In this document: one piece after another, positions 26,169-35,454 of the stretch | Numbering within the stretch: position 1 is the stretch's first letter | How the letters are laid out: every line of letters begins with the position of its first letter | Source: Achromobacter pestifer | GTDB lineage: Bacteria > Pseudomonadota > Gammaproteobacteria > Burkholderiales > Burkholderiaceae_B | Assembly: GCF_902859625.1 (NCBI RefSeq) | Contig: NZ_CADIJX010000012.1 | Coordinates: forward strand, 62,001-126,000 | Reading direction: 5' to 3' | DNA length: 64,000 nucleotides | Position numbers and translations under genes: made by a program | The notes under the pieces: generated by a model | The model's database searches: none | Seen by the model: only the letters and a program-made list of their open reading frames with translations | What the model was told of the DNA's origin: nothing

Positions 26169-26924
26169 TCAGGGCATGTAGAAGCCGCCGTTGATATCGA
26201 GAATGGCGCCGTTGATGAAGCCCGCCTCCTCCGCAGCCAGGAACACCATCGCCTCGGCCACCTCTTCAGGCGTGCCCAAGCGGCGTGCGGGGATCTGCGC
26301 CGCGTAGCTCTCGTTGACGGATGGCGCGGCCTGTTGCGCCATGTCGGTCAAGATGCGGCCCGGGGTGATGGCATTGGCCGTGATGCCGTGCGGTCCCATT
26401 TCGGCGGCGATGGCGCGCGTCAGTCCCAGCACACCCGCCTTGGATGCCATGTAGCTGCCCCCGGCGACCAGCGATTTGGCGCGGCCCGCCAGGGATGACA
26501 CATTGACGATGCGTCCCCAGCCTTGGTCTCGCATTCCCGGCAAGACCATTTGGCACAAACGCAGAATGGACGTCAGGTTCACCTCCAGAACCGATGCCCA
26601 TTCCTCCGGAGTGATGTCCAGGATGCCGGCGGAATTGCCGTCCGCCTGCTTGGGCGAAATGCCGGCATTGTTCATCAGCACCGACACGGGCGCCCACTGT
26701 TCGCGCACGCTGTTCACCAGCGACTGCATGGCCGCATGGTCGGTGACGTCGGCGCGTTCGGTGCGCAATGCGGGATTCGGGCCGCCCAGACGCTGCGCGT
26801 CCACGCCTTCCCGGCTGACGGCCAACACGCGATAGCCCTTGGCCAGCAGCAGCCGCGCAACCTCCAGGCCAATGCCGCGTCCCGCGCCGGTCACCAGCGC
26901 CACTTTGCTCGGATCTTTCTTCAT
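26169..26924 (-). CDS. Short-chain dehydrogenase/reductase (SDR)
   Basis: This 251-residue classical SDR has the NAD(P) motif VTGAGRGIG near residues 11-19, NNAG, the catalytic Ser in NVSSLAGR, and YMASK supplying Tyr and Lys. A C-terminal substrate loop ends in INGAILDINGG, typical of FabG-like members. Its ATG overlaps the TPP-enzyme stop by 4 bp (ATGA), so the two are co-translated. A natural pairing would be a TPP enzyme forming a hydroxy-ketone (acyloin) or an aldehyde that the SDR oxidises or reduces. The substrate is not identifiable. Confidence 0.9.
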   Translation of the reverse strand: MKKDPSKVALVTGAGRGIGLEVARLLLAKGYRVLAVSREGVDAQRLGGPNPALRTERADVTDHAAMQSLVNSVREQWAPVSVLMNNAGISPKQADGNSAGILDITPEEWASVLEVNLTSILRLCQMVLPGMRDQGWGRIVNVSSLAGRAKSLVAGGSYMASKAGVLGLTRAIAAEMGPHGITANAITPGRILTDMAQQAAPSVNESYAAQIPARRLGTPEEVAEAMVFLAAEEAGFINGAILDINGGFYMP

Positions 26925-28648
26925 ACCTGGTTCGCCGTAAAGAAGGTGATGGGAGGAAATGCGTTTTCGTCGCACATGACTTCGATCAACGTGGTCAATT
27001 CCGCGGCGCGTGCATCCCGCAACGCGCCCGCCAGGTCGGACGGCGCCTCGACCCGCACGCCCAGGCAGCCCGCCGCCCGCGCAACCGCCGCGTGATCCAC
27101 GGGATGGAAATGCACGGCCGACGTGTGCGCGCCGAACTTCACGTTTTCCGCATGCTTCTGGAAGCCCAGGATGCCGTTGTTGATCACCACCAGCGTGACC
27201 TTGATCCCCATGCGCCGCGCGGTTTCCAGTTCAGACCACACATGGCCGAAACCGCCGTCTCCCACCACGCAGACGACGTGCGCCTCCGGGCGGGCCACCT
27301 TGGCGCCCATGGCCATGGGAAAGCCCCAGCCCAGGCCGGCCAGGCCGCGCGGCGTCAGGAATCGCATGCCCGGCGCAAGCGACGTCAGGTAGTTGGCGAT
27401 CCAGATCGACGAATAGCTGGCGTCCGCCACCACGATGGTGTTCTCGTCCACGTCCTGGCGGATTTCTTCAAGCAGGCGTTCCGGACGGATCGGCTGCTGA
27501 TCGGAAGTCCGCACGGAGTGCGATGCTTGCCAGGAGGATTCACGGCCCGCCAGGATCGCGGTCTCCAGCGCGGCGCGGCGCACGCGGGCGGCGCTCAGAT
27601 CGCGGTTCTGCAACGCTTGCGTCAGGGCCACCAGCGTTTCGCGCGCGTCGCCGGCCAGGCGCAAGGCTTCGTAGTTGCGGCCGATCTCGCCGCCATCAAC
27701 GTCAATATGGATGTAGCGGGCGTTCTTGGGATAGAGCTTCCAGGAATCGGTGGCGTTCTGATTCGTCCGGGTGCCCACCAGCAGCACCACGTCGGCATCG
27801 GCGATCAGCGGGCGCAGATCGCGGCTGGCGCCGTTGGGGCCCATGAAATATCCAAGCACGCCCAGCGACAACGGATGCCGCTCGTCGGTGCTGCCCTTGC
27901 CCATCACGGTGGTGCCCACCGGCAGGCTGGCCGCTTCCTGTAATTCGGCCAAAGCCTGGCTGGCGCCTGAGACATGCACGCCCCCGCCCGCGATCACCAC
28001 CGGGCGCTGCGCCGACGCCAGCAGGTCCGCCGCGGCGTTGAGCGCATCGCTGGCCGCCACACTGCGGTCAAGCGGAAAGCGGCCCAGGCAAGCATGGCGT
28101 TCGGTCGCAGCGGCGGCCTCGGTGAGCAGATCGGCCGGCAGCATCAGCGCGACGGGTCCGGGACGGCCCGAGCAGGCAATGGCGAACGCCTGATCCACAT
28201 AGTCTTCCACCCGGGACGCTTCGGTGACCCGGCGTACCCACTTGGTGCAAGAGGAGAACAGGCCGATATGGTCGAACTCTTGAAAGGCGTTCTTGTCGGT
28301 CTGGTCGCGGTTGACGTCCTGCACCAGCGCGATCACAGGGATGGAGACCTTCAAGGCTTCGGCCAGGGGCGGCACCAGCAGCGTGGCGGCCGGGCCGTTC
28401 TGGGCCGTCACGATGGCGGGCCTGCCGGTGATGCGGGCATAGCCGTCGGCCATGTAGCCGCCCGCGTTCTCGCTGCGGTAGGCCACCTGGGTCAAGCCCA
28501 GTTCCTCGCAGGCCAGATGCAGCATGCTGGGCAAGCTTTGACCAAACACATGGGTCACGCCATGACGGATCAAGGCCCGGGCGATCAGGTGGGCGACCGT
28601 GCCGTGGTTGGCCAGGCCGGGTGCGTTCAAGGGATGCAGCGTGGACAT
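26921..28648 (-). CDS. Thiamine-diphosphate-dependent enzyme (acetolactate synthase-like)
   Basis: This 575-residue protein has the three-domain plan of the acetolactate synthase/benzoylformate decarboxylase family. The catalytic Glu is in YRSENAGGYMADGYARITG. A central domain contains the segment GGVHVSGASQALAEL. The C-terminal TPP motif GDGGFGHVWSELETA ends in VVINNG. It is probably not the biosynthetic IlvB, because no small subunit follows and the operon partners are an SDR and a Bug receptor. AGGAG precedes the ATG at 28648. A divergent GntR gene and AT-rich palindromes lie upstream. The exact reaction is unknown. Confidence 0.88.
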   Translation of the reverse strand: MSTLHPLNAPGLANHGTVAHLIARALIRHGVTHVFGQSLPSMLHLACEELGLTQVAYRSENAGGYMADGYARITGRPAIVTAQNGPAATLLVPPLAEALKVSIPVIALVQDVNRDQTDKNAFQEFDHIGLFSSCTKWVRRVTEASRVEDYVDQAFAIACSGRPGPVALMLPADLLTEAAAATERHACLGRFPLDRSVAASDALNAAADLLASAQRPVVIAGGGVHVSGASQALAELQEAASLPVGTTVMGKGSTDERHPLSLGVLGYFMGPNGASRDLRPLIADADVVLLVGTRTNQNATDSWKLYPKNARYIHIDVDGGEIGRNYEALRLAGDARETLVALTQALQNRDLSAARVRRAALETAILAGRESSWQASHSVRTSDQQPIRPERLLEEIRQDVDENTIVVADASYSSIWIANYLTSLAPGMRFLTPRGLAGLGWGFPMAMGAKVARPEAHVVCVVGDGGFGHVWSELETARRMGIKVTLVVINNGILGFQKHAENVKFGAHTSAVHFHPVDHAAVARAAGCLGVRVEAPSDLAGALRDARAAELTTLIEVMCDENAFPPITFFTANQV

Positions 28649-28661
28649 CTCGTCTCCTGTT

Positions 28662-28679
28662 TATATTTTATAAAATATA
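28662..28679. promoter_or_regulatory. Candidate GntR operator 1 (18-bp perfect palindrome)
   Basis: TATATTTTATAAAATATA is a perfect palindrome 13 bp upstream of the TPP-enzyme start, in an AT-rich patch unlike the surrounding DNA. It shares the core TTTTATAAAA with a second site 48 bp away (centre to centre). It is probably bound by the adjacent divergent GntR regulator; this is inference from position and symmetry. Confidence 0.6.
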
Positions 28680-28710
28680 GATCGAGCCCAAAGCGCCGGT
28701 CAATTATTTT

Positions 28711-28727
28711 ATTTTTTATAAAATGTA
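28711..28727. promoter_or_regulatory. Candidate GntR operator 2
   Basis: ATTTTTTATAAAATGTA repeats the TTTTATAAAA core of operator 1. It lies about 88 bp before the GntR start, so the two sites straddle the divergent promoter interval. Confidence 0.5.
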
Positions 28728-28814
28728 AAACGTGAAAGCGGAGCCGGTAGAATCCCGCTACGCGGGCCGCGCCCGCGCTGAGAATCACGCGGCCCGGCTG
28801 ACCAGGAACACAGG

Positions 28815-29492
28815 ATGACCATCAATTTGGCGCCGATGCAGCGGGAAAACATGACCGCCCGCATCTATCGCGAAATCAAGCAGAAAATAATGATGGGCGA
28901 GCTGCGCCCGGGCGACACCATCACGCTGCGTTCGATCACTGACACGCTGGGCGTGAGCCAGACGCCGGTGCGCGAAGCGCTATTGCAGCTAGTGTCCGAA
29001 CGCGCTTTGGCGCTTAGCCCTGGCAAGTCGGTCAAGGTGCCCGAGCTGACCGTCGCGCAATTGCAGGAACTGCGCAGCATCCGCCTGGAGCTGGAGTGTT
29101 TTGCCGCGCGGCGCGCGGTGCCCCATGCCACGCCGGCGCTGATCGCCGAACTGCGCGACATCCATGCCCGCCTGATGGCAAGCCGACAGCAGCAACTGAT
29201 GGCGCCGGTGCTGGCGCGCAACTTCGACTTCCATTTCGCGCTGTACGCCGCCGCGCAGATGCCGCATCTGCTGTCGATGATCGAAAACCTGTGGGTGCAG
29301 ACGGCTTCGTACCTGTCCTACCTGTACGCCCCGCCCTTTCCCGTCCTGCCTGACGGGCATCCGCATGAAGGCATCATCGCGGGCCTTGAAGCGGGCGATA
29401 CCGAAGCGGTAGTGCGCGAGATCCGCCGCGACATCGAGGGCCACGGCGAACTCCTGATTCGCTACCTGACCGAGAACGGGCTGGTGAAATAG
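28815..29492 (+). CDS. GntR family regulator with FCD domain
   Basis: This 225-residue repressor-type protein has a winged helix at about residues 14-75 (ARIYREIKQKIMMGELRPGD, then LGVSQTPVREALLQL). An all-helical FCD ligand domain follows, with the usual metal-site style residues in RNFDFHFALYAAAQM and the closing HPHEGIIAGLEAGD. It is divergent from the TPP-enzyme/SDR/Bug operon across a 166-bp interval holding two matching AT-rich palindromes. It very likely controls that operon in response to its substrate. Confidence 0.9.
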   Translation: MTINLAPMQRENMTARIYREIKQKIMMGELRPGDTITLRSITDTLGVSQTPVREALLQLVSERALALSPGKSVKVPELTVAQLQELRSIRLELECFAARRAVPHATPALIAELRDIHARLMASRQQQLMAPVLARNFDFHFALYAAAQMPHLLSMIENLWVQTASYLSYLYAPPFPVLPDGHPHEGIIAGLEAGDTEAVVREIRRDIEGHGELLIRYLTENGLVK

Positions 29493-29499
29493 CCGGCAC

Positions 29500-30336
29500 T
29501 CAGGCCGCGTCTTCCTGCGCGGCCCCGCTCAACAACATCACCAGCTTCAGGTCCGGGTGCGTCGCCAGGCGGAATGTGATCTGCTGAAAAGCCAGCTTGC
29601 CGTCGCGTGGATGTTGAAATTCACGCAAGCCGCCTTCGCGCTCCACCACTGCGTGGCGCGTCCACCAATGGGCGAACACGGGGCTTTGACGGCTTAAGGT
29701 ATCCAGCAACCCCAGCACGGCGGGTTCGTCCAGGTGCGCCCCCGCATCCGCGCGGAATTCGGCGACGACGCGGCGCGCGCGCTGGTCCCAATCCACCACC
29801 AGCTCGCGGGCGGCGGGGTCCATGAAGATATAACGCAGCAGATTGGGCTCCGGGTCGCGCGTGGGCCAATCGTCGAACAGGTTGCGCAGCGGTTCGTTGT
29901 AGGCCAGCACGTTCCAGGCGCGGTCCAGCACATAGGCCGGCGCATTGATCGCGTTCACGCATTCCTGCAACGGGCCGGGCGCGGCGCCCGCATCGTCGCG
30001 CGCATGCTGCGGGTCGGCGCAGTCGGCCAGATCAAACAGGTAGGCCCGTTCGGCGCGCGCCAGTTGCAACACCCCTGCGATGCGCGACCAGACCGAGGGC
30101 GATACGGAGACTTCCCGCCCCTGTTCGATCCAGGTGTACCAGGTGACGCTGATGCCGCACAGTTGGGCGACTTCCTCGCGCCGCAATCCTGGCGTGCGGC
30201 GGCGCATGCCTTCGGGCAGCCCGGCCATCTGGGGCGTGATGCGGGAACGGGCGCTGCGGACAAATTCTCCCAGCGCCTGGCGGCGCAAGGGGGAACCGTC
30301 CTGATTGGCGGCACCGCCAAGGGGGGAAGTAGTCAT
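29500..30336 (-). CDS. XRE family regulator with MmyB-like ligand-binding domain
   Basis: This 278-residue protein has an N-terminal HTH of XRE type (GLRREEVAQLCGISVTWYTW, residues about 40-60). The C-terminal half is of the MmyB/MLTR ligand-binding type, marked by AYVLDRAWNVLAYNEPLRNLF and FRLATHPDLKLVMLL. The ATG at 30336 is chosen because upstream in-frame sequence is the antisense of the neighbouring methyltransferase. It is divergent from that methyltransferase, with a 93-bp gap, and may control it; this gene layout often accompanies small-molecule enzymes. The ligand is unknown. Confidence 0.88.
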   Translation of the reverse strand: MTTSPLGGAANQDGSPLRRQALGEFVRSARSRITPQMAGLPEGMRRRTPGLRREEVAQLCGISVTWYTWIEQGREVSVSPSVWSRIAGVLQLARAERAYLFDLADCADPQHARDDAGAAPGPLQECVNAINAPAYVLDRAWNVLAYNEPLRNLFDDWPTRDPEPNLLRYIFMDPAARELVVDWDQRARRVVAEFRADAGAHLDEPAVLGLLDTLSRQSPVFAHWWTRHAVVEREGGLREFQHPRDGKLAFQQITFRLATHPDLKLVMLLSGAAQEDAA

Positions 30337-30429
30337 ACCAGGATAAGCAATGGGCTTGTACGTGTATACGGGCCCGCCTATCTTAGCGCCTGCACCCATT
30401 GTTCCGCACGTAGCCCACCAAGGATATCC

Positions 30430-31200
30430 ATGACCGCCAGTACCCACGACGCCGCCGTCGACCGCCAATTCAGCCCCCGCGCCACGGCTTACCTGACCAG
30501 CGCCGTCCACGCCCAGGGCGAAGACCTGCTGCAAATGGCCGAAATTGCGCGCCAGCATCCCGGCGCGCGCGTGCTGGACCTGGGCTGTGGCGGAGGCCAC
30601 GTGAGCTTTCACGTGGCCCCTGAAGTCAAACACGTCACCGCCTATGACCTGTCGCAGCAGATGCTGGACGTGGTCGCGGCCGAAGCCGAAAAGCGTGGCC
30701 TGGGCAATCTGGCCACCCGTCAAGGCAAGGCCGAATACCTGCCTTTTGGCGATGGCGAATTCGACTTGGTGATGTCGCGTTATTCCACCCATCACTGGCA
30801 AGACGCCGGGCGCGGCCTGCGCGAAGCCTTTCGCGTGCTGAAGCCCGGCGGCATCGCCGTGTTCGCCGACGTGGTGTCGCCGGGCGAACCGCTGCTGGAC
30901 ACCTGGCTGCAAACCATTGAAGTGCTGCGCGACACCTCGCACGTGCGCGACTATTCGGTGGCTGAATGGACCCGCATGCTGACCGAAGCCGGCTTCACGC
31001 TGCAAGGCTTGTCGCCGCGCCGCCTGCCGCTGGAATTCCAGACCTGGGTCACGCGCATGCGCACGCCGGACACGCTGGTGGCGGCGCTGCGCCATATGTT
31101 TGGCATCGCGCCCGACGTCGTGCGTGCGCACTTCGACGTGCAGGAAGACAGCTCCTTCACCAGCGACACGGCAACGATCGTGGTGAAGAAGCCGGGCTGA
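30430..31200 (+). CDS. Class I SAM-dependent methyltransferase
   Basis: This 256-residue protein has the SAM-binding motif I VLDLGCGGGHVSFHV (from about residue 48), an acidic residue after the second strand (AYDLSQQML) and motif LKPGGIAVFADVV, in the UbiE/COQ5-like Methyltransf_11 group. AAGGAT precedes the ATG. It is divergent from an XRE/MmyB regulator and ends 1 bp before a convergent dehydrogenase. The substrate cannot be deduced; it is distinct from the true ubiE at 58.6-59.4 kb. Confidence 0.85.
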   Translation: MTASTHDAAVDRQFSPRATAYLTSAVHAQGEDLLQMAEIARQHPGARVLDLGCGGGHVSFHVAPEVKHVTAYDLSQQMLDVVAAEAEKRGLGNLATRQGKAEYLPFGDGEFDLVMSRYSTHHWQDAGRGLREAFRVLKPGGIAVFADVVSPGEPLLDTWLQTIEVLRDTSHVRDYSVAEWTRMLTEAGFTLQGLSPRRLPLEFQTWVTRMRTPDTLVAALRHMFGIAPDVVRAHFDVQEDSSFTSDTATIVVKKPG

Positions 31201-31201
31201 T

Positions 31202-32755
31202 TCAACCCGCTTGCGGCGAGGCCCGTGCCGCAAGCGCGCCCACCACGCCCAGGCTGCGCAATGACTGCGCTGCCTGCGCCACGGCGCGCACGAAGCGCGG
31301 GTCTTTCCCCAAATCACCAAAGATCGGTGTCAGGCGGGTCAAGGTGTCGGTCCAGGCCAACATGGCCGCCGGCCCCTTGCCGGCCTGCTCAGCCGCTTGC
31401 TCGGCCAACACGTATTGGCTGGCCAGGGCGCTGGCCATCGGGTCCTGAATGTCGTAGCGGCGCCCCGCCTGATCGGCGCCACGCAGAAAGTGCAGCCACC
31501 CCGCCACCGCCAATGCCAGTCCAGGGATCGGTAAATCCGCTGCCAAACGCGCGCGCACCGTATCCAGCAGCCGTTGCGGCAACTTCTGCGATCCATCCAT
31601 CGCGATCTGCCGCGTTTGGTGTTTTAGCGCCGGATTGGCGTAGCGCTGCAAAAGCCGTTGCTGATATTGCGCCAGGTCCAGCCCCGGCAAGGCCGGCAGC
31701 GTCGGGACGATCTCGTCCCGCATCAAGGTGGCCAGATAGGCGCGCAACCCAGGCTGCGCCATCGCCTGATCCACCGTCGTCCAGCCCGCCATCACCGATA
31801 GATAGGCCAGCGCCGAATGGGCGCCGTTGACCGTGCGCAGCTTCAGCGTTTCAAACGGCGCGGCATCCGTCACGAACCGCGCGCCACCGGCGGTCCAGTC
31901 CGGCCGGCCAGCGGCGAACTGGTCTTCCACCACCCATTCCAGATAGGGCTCGGCCAGCACCGGCCAGGCATCATGCACGCCCAGCGCCTGCGCCACGCCG
32001 TGTCGGTCTTCGTCCGTCGTGCGGGGCACGATGCGGTCCACCATCGAACATGGAAAGGCGCAAGACGACGCAATCCAGGCTGCCAGCCCAGCATCGACCT
32101 GCTCCGCGAACGCCAGCACCATGCCACGCAGCAGGTGACCGTTGCTGGGCAGATTGTCCAAGGACATCAGCGTGACGGGGCCCAGCCCTGCGGCCCGCCG
32201 CTGCTGCAATCCCCAGGCCAGAAAGCCGATGGTGCTGCGTGGTGCAAGCGGTTGCGCCAGGTCATGCACGATATCGGGATGATCCAGGTTCAATTGGCCG
32301 CTGGCGGGATCATGGCAATAGCCCTTCTCCGTCACGGTCACGCTGACGATGCGCGTATCCGCGTGCGCGATACGGGCCAGCACCGCCTGCGGATCTTCCG
32401 GCGCCACCAGCGTGTGCAGCAGGCAGCCGATCACCGCTGTCTGCTGCCGCGGCTGACCTTGCGCATCGGCACTGCGCAGGGCCAGCGCATACAGGCCGCC
32501 CTGGGGTTGCAGCGCATCGCGCGTGTCGGTTTGCCGCAGAGACACGCCGCAGATGCCCCATCCGTGGTCCGCACCCGCATGCAGCGCGGCCTCGTTGACG
32601 GCAGCAAGGTGCGCGCGCGCAAACGCGCCCAGCCCCAGGTGCACGATGCCCGCGCGCAGCGCGTCGCGGTCATAGGCCGGGCGTGCCACCGCAGCCGGCA
32701 GCGATGCGAGCCGCGCCGGGTCCAGGCGCGGCAGGCCTGCCGCTACCAGTTCCAT
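31202..32755 (-). CDS. Mannitol dehydrogenase family oxidoreductase (probable D-mannonate/fructuronate oxidoreductase)
   Basis: This 517-residue long-chain dehydrogenase has the N-terminal Rossmann segment IVHLGLGAFARAHLA. It also has the family signature region with TVTEKGYCHDP and SLDNLPSNGHLLR, plus LKLRTVNGAHSALAYLS containing catalytic residues. The family includes mannitol dehydrogenase and fructuronate reductase (UxuB). Its position directly after a ManD-type dehydratase, with a 13-bp overlap, favours interconversion of D-mannonate and D-fructuronate. It is the last gene of the sugar-acid operon and ends 1 bp from a convergent methyltransferase. Confidence 0.85.
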   Translation of the reverse strand: MELVAAGLPRLDPARLASLPAAVARPAYDRDALRAGIVHLGLGAFARAHLAAVNEAALHAGADHGWGICGVSLRQTDTRDALQPQGGLYALALRSADAQGQPRQQTAVIGCLLHTLVAPEDPQAVLARIAHADTRIVSVTVTEKGYCHDPASGQLNLDHPDIVHDLAQPLAPRSTIGFLAWGLQQRRAAGLGPVTLMSLDNLPSNGHLLRGMVLAFAEQVDAGLAAWIASSCAFPCSMVDRIVPRTTDEDRHGVAQALGVHDAWPVLAEPYLEWVVEDQFAAGRPDWTAGGARFVTDAAPFETLKLRTVNGAHSALAYLSVMAGWTTVDQAMAQPGLRAYLATLMRDEIVPTLPALPGLDLAQYQQRLLQRYANPALKHQTRQIAMDGSQKLPQRLLDTVRARLAADLPIPGLALAVAGWLHFLRGADQAGRRYDIQDPMASALASQYVLAEQAAEQAGKGPAAMLAWTDTLTRLTPIFGDLGKDPRFVRAVAQAAQSLRSLGVVGALAARASPQAG

Positions 32756-33954
32756 AGCGTCCCGTCCTGCTGCAAGCGGTTCACCGGCAGATAGGCGCGC
32801 TTGTACGGATACTTCGCGGCCAGTTTCTCGTCGATATCAACGCCGTGCCCGGGTACATCGCCGGGGTACAGCATGCCCTGGTCAAAGGTGTAGGCGTGCG
32901 GGAAAACAGCGTCTGTCTCGTCCGTGTGGCGCATGTATTCCTGGATGCCGAAGTTGGGCACCCACAGGTCAAAGTGCAACGCGGCGCCCATGCAGACGGG
33001 CGACAGGTCGGTCGCGCCATGGCAGCCCGTGCGCACCTGATACAGCGAGGCCAGGTCCGCAATGCGGCGCAGATGCGTGATGCCGCCTGCATGCACCACG
33101 GTCGTACGGATGTAGTCGATCAACTGGTTCTGCACCAGGTCCTTGCAATCCCAGATGGAATTGAAGATCTCACCCACGGCAAGCGGCGTGGTCGTGTGCT
33201 GACGGATCAGGCGGAACGCATCCTGGTTCTCGGCGGGCGTCGCGTCCTCCATCCAGAACAGGTTGTAGGGTTCCAGCGACTTGCCCAGCCGGCCGGCCTC
33301 GATCGGCGTCAGGCGGTGGTGCACGTCATGCAGCAGATGATGATCGAAGCCCAGCTTTTCGCGGATGCGTTCAAACAGCTGCGGCGTGTGGCGCAAGTAT
33401 TTCTCGGTGGACCAGTCGTGCTCGCTGGGCAGATCGGCGTCGGCGGGTTCATAGAACAGGTTGCCACGCCCCACGCCGTACACCTTGTCAAGGCCCGGCA
33501 CGCCGCTTTGCGCACGGATGGCGCGGTAGCCCATGTCGGCGTAGCGCAGCACCTCGTCCACCGTGTGCTCGATGTCCGACCCATTGGCATGACCGTAGAC
33601 CATCACGCCACTGCGGCTCTTGCCGCCCAGCAACTGATACAGCGGCAAGCCGGCCGCCTTGGCCTTCAAGTCCCATAGCGCGGTGTCGACGGCAGCGATG
33701 GCCGTCATGGTGACGGGGCCACGGCGCCAGTACGCCCCTTTGTACAGGTATTGCCAGATGTCTTCGATCTGGTGCGCGTCGCGCCCGATCAGGCAGGGGA
33801 TCACGTGTTCGGTCAGGTAGGCCGACACGGCCAGTTCGCGCCCGTTCAGGGTGGCGTCGCCGATGCCGGTCAGGCCCTGGTCGGTTTCGATTTTCAGGGT
33901 CACGAAGTTGCGGCCCGGCGAACAAACAATCACACGTGCGTTCGTAATTTTCAT
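32743..33954 (-). CDS. manD: D-mannonate dehydratase, ManD type (enolase superfamily)
   Basis: This 403-residue enolase-superfamily enzyme dehydrates D-mannonate to 2-keto-3-deoxy-D-gluconate. It begins MKITNARVIVCSPGRNFVTL, like characterised ManD proteins. The barrel ligands are visible as HDVHHRL (Asp and His), FWMEDATP and AVGEIFNS. Two ATGs occur in tandem (33957 and 33954); the second has the better spacing from GGAAAACC. Some members of this group prefer D-gluconate or have low activity, so the substrate is inferred from the neighbours: a Zn-dependent L-gulonate/idonate-type dehydrogenase and a UxuB-like reductase. Confidence 0.9.
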   Translation of the reverse strand: MKITNARVIVCSPGRNFVTLKIETDQGLTGIGDATLNGRELAVSAYLTEHVIPCLIGRDAHQIEDIWQYLYKGAYWRRGPVTMTAIAAVDTALWDLKAKAAGLPLYQLLGGKSRSGVMVYGHANGSDIEHTVDEVLRYADMGYRAIRAQSGVPGLDKVYGVGRGNLFYEPADADLPSEHDWSTEKYLRHTPQLFERIREKLGFDHHLLHDVHHRLTPIEAGRLGKSLEPYNLFWMEDATPAENQDAFRLIRQHTTTPLAVGEIFNSIWDCKDLVQNQLIDYIRTTVVHAGGITHLRRIADLASLYQVRTGCHGATDLSPVCMGAALHFDLWVPNFGIQEYMRHTDETDAVFPHAYTFDQGMLYPGDVPGHGVDIDEKLAAKYPYKRAYLPVNRLQQDGTLWNW

Positions 33955-33985
33955 CATGGTTTTCCGTAGAGACGGGAAAGGGCCC

Positions 33986-34798
33986 CTAGCCTTCCCAGCC
34001 CAGATGGCTGAGGAAGTCGCGGGTGCGGGCGACTTGCGGGTTGTCGAAAATCTGCGTGGGCGGGCCTTGCTCCAGGATGGCGCCGTTCTCAAACACCACC
34101 ACCCAATTGGCCACCCGCCGCGCAAAGCTCATCTCGTGGGTCACGACGATCATCGTCATGCCTTCCTGCGCCAGCTTCTTCATCACATTCAGCACTTCGC
34201 CCACCGTTTCCGGGTCCAGCGCCGACGTGGGTTCATCGAACAGCATCACTTCGGGCTCCATCGCCAACGCGCGGGCAATCGCCACGCGCTGCTGCTGGCC
34301 GCCGGACAGGTTGGCGGGGAAGTTGCCTGCCTTCGCGGCCAGGCCCACCTTTTCCAGCAACGCCATCGCGCGGGCGCGGGCCGCCTCGGGGGCCATGCCC
34401 AGCACCGTGATCGGCCCCATCGCCACGTTGTCCAACGCGGACTTGTGCGGGAACAGTTCAAAGCTCTGAAACACCATGCCCATGCGCTGACGCACGCGGC
34501 GCACCTCGGATTCCGCCTCTGGCAGCGCCACGCCGTCCAGCAACACGCGGCCGCCATCCAGCTTTTCCAGCGCGTTGGTGCAACGCAAAAGCGTGGACTT
34601 GCCGGACCCGGACGGGCCGATCAGGCACATCACTTCGCCCTTGTTCACTTGCAGCGACACATCGGCAAGCGCCACGAAGTCACCGTAGACCTTGCGCACG
34701 TGTTCGTAGACCAGCACGGGCGGCAGGTCCGCGCCCTTGCGCGCGGCCGATGCCAAGCCCGCCGTGGATGGCTCTTGCTCCAGGATCATGTCGTTCAT
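33986..34798 (-). CDS. Amino-acid-type ABC transporter ATP-binding protein
   Basis: This 270-residue ATPase has Walker A GPSGSGKST, signature LSGGQQQR and Walker B VMLFDEPTSALD, followed by the switch His in VVTHEM. It clusters by motif with GlnQ/HisP-type polar amino acid importers. A 28-residue leader precedes the usual GlnQ start. The ATG at 34798 overlaps the permease stop (ATGA); an ATG at 34789 is an alternative. It energises the two permeases encoded just upstream. Confidence 0.92.
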   Translation of the reverse strand: MNDMILEQEPSTAGLASAARKGADLPPVLVYEHVRKVYGDFVALADVSLQVNKGEVMCLIGPSGSGKSTLLRCTNALEKLDGGRVLLDGVALPEAESEVRRVRQRMGMVFQSFELFPHKSALDNVAMGPITVLGMAPEAARARAMALLEKVGLAAKAGNFPANLSGGQQQRVAIARALAMEPEVMLFDEPTSALDPETVGEVLNVMKKLAQEGMTMIVVTHEMSFARRVANWVVVFENGAILEQGPPTQIFDNPQVARTRDFLSHLGWEG

Positions 34799-35454
34799 TC
34801 CTTGACTCCGTATTTGCGATGGATCCAGTCGACCAGCTTGGCCTGGGGATAGCCCATCAGCCAATAGATCACGGCCATCGCGGTCAGCATTTCCAGCACG
34901 CGGAAGGTCTGCGCGCGCACTTGCATCGAGGCGTAGGCCAGTTCGCTTACCGCGATCACCGACACCAGCGACGTATCCTTGAACAGCGAGATCCAGGTGC
35001 TGGCCAGCACAGGCAGGATGCGGCGCGCGGCTTGCGGGATCAGCACCTTGAACATGGCCTGCCGGCGCGACATGCCCATCGCCAGCGCGGCCTCCATCTG
35101 GCCCTTCCGGATCGAATTGATGCCGGCGCGGAACGTCTCGGAGTTGTAGGCCGACACGTTCAACACCAAAGCCACCAGCGCGGTCGTGACCGCCGAGAAC
35201 TGCACGTCCAGCGCCATCGGCATCACGTAGAACGCCCAATAGATCACCAGGATCAGCGGCAGGTTGCGAAAGAACTCCACGATGGCGACCGCGACGCCGT
35301 TGGCCAGGCGGTTCGACGACAGCCTCATCAGCGCCAGCACCATGCCGCCAGGCACGGCAAGCGCCATCGTCACCACCGTCAACATGATGGTCATTGCCGC
35401 GCCCTGAAGCAGCACATTGCGCGAGTCCCAGATGATTCCCCAGTCCAAGTTCAT
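34795..35454 (-). CDS. ABC transporter permease, HisM/GlnP type (second subunit)
   Basis: This 219-residue inner-membrane permease has an early helix (GAAMTIMLTVVTMALAVPGG) and the EAA loop with AALAMGMSRRQAMFKVLIPQA, which contacts the ATPase. About five transmembrane helices are evident. It overlaps both neighbours by 4 bp, so permease 1, permease 2 and the ATPase are translationally coupled. By family it belongs to polar-amino-acid importers, but its operon encodes sugar-acid enzymes. Confidence 0.92.
   Translation of the reverse strand: MNLDWGIIWDSRNVLLQGAAMTIMLTVVTMALAVPGGMVLALMRLSSNRLANGVAVAIVEFFRNLPLILVIYWAFYVMPMALDVQFSAVTTALVALVLNVSAYNSETFRAGINSIRKGQMEAALAMGMSRRQAMFKVLIPQAARRILPVLASTWISLFKDTSLVSVIAVSELAYASMQVRAQTFRVLEMLTAMAVIYWLMGYPQAKLVDWIHRKYGVKE

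Noticed and set aside
29734..30429. N-terminal extension of the methyltransferase gene
   Set aside because: In-frame upstream sequence is antisense to the XRE regulator. The ATG at 30430 has AAGGAT before it and matches the domain start.
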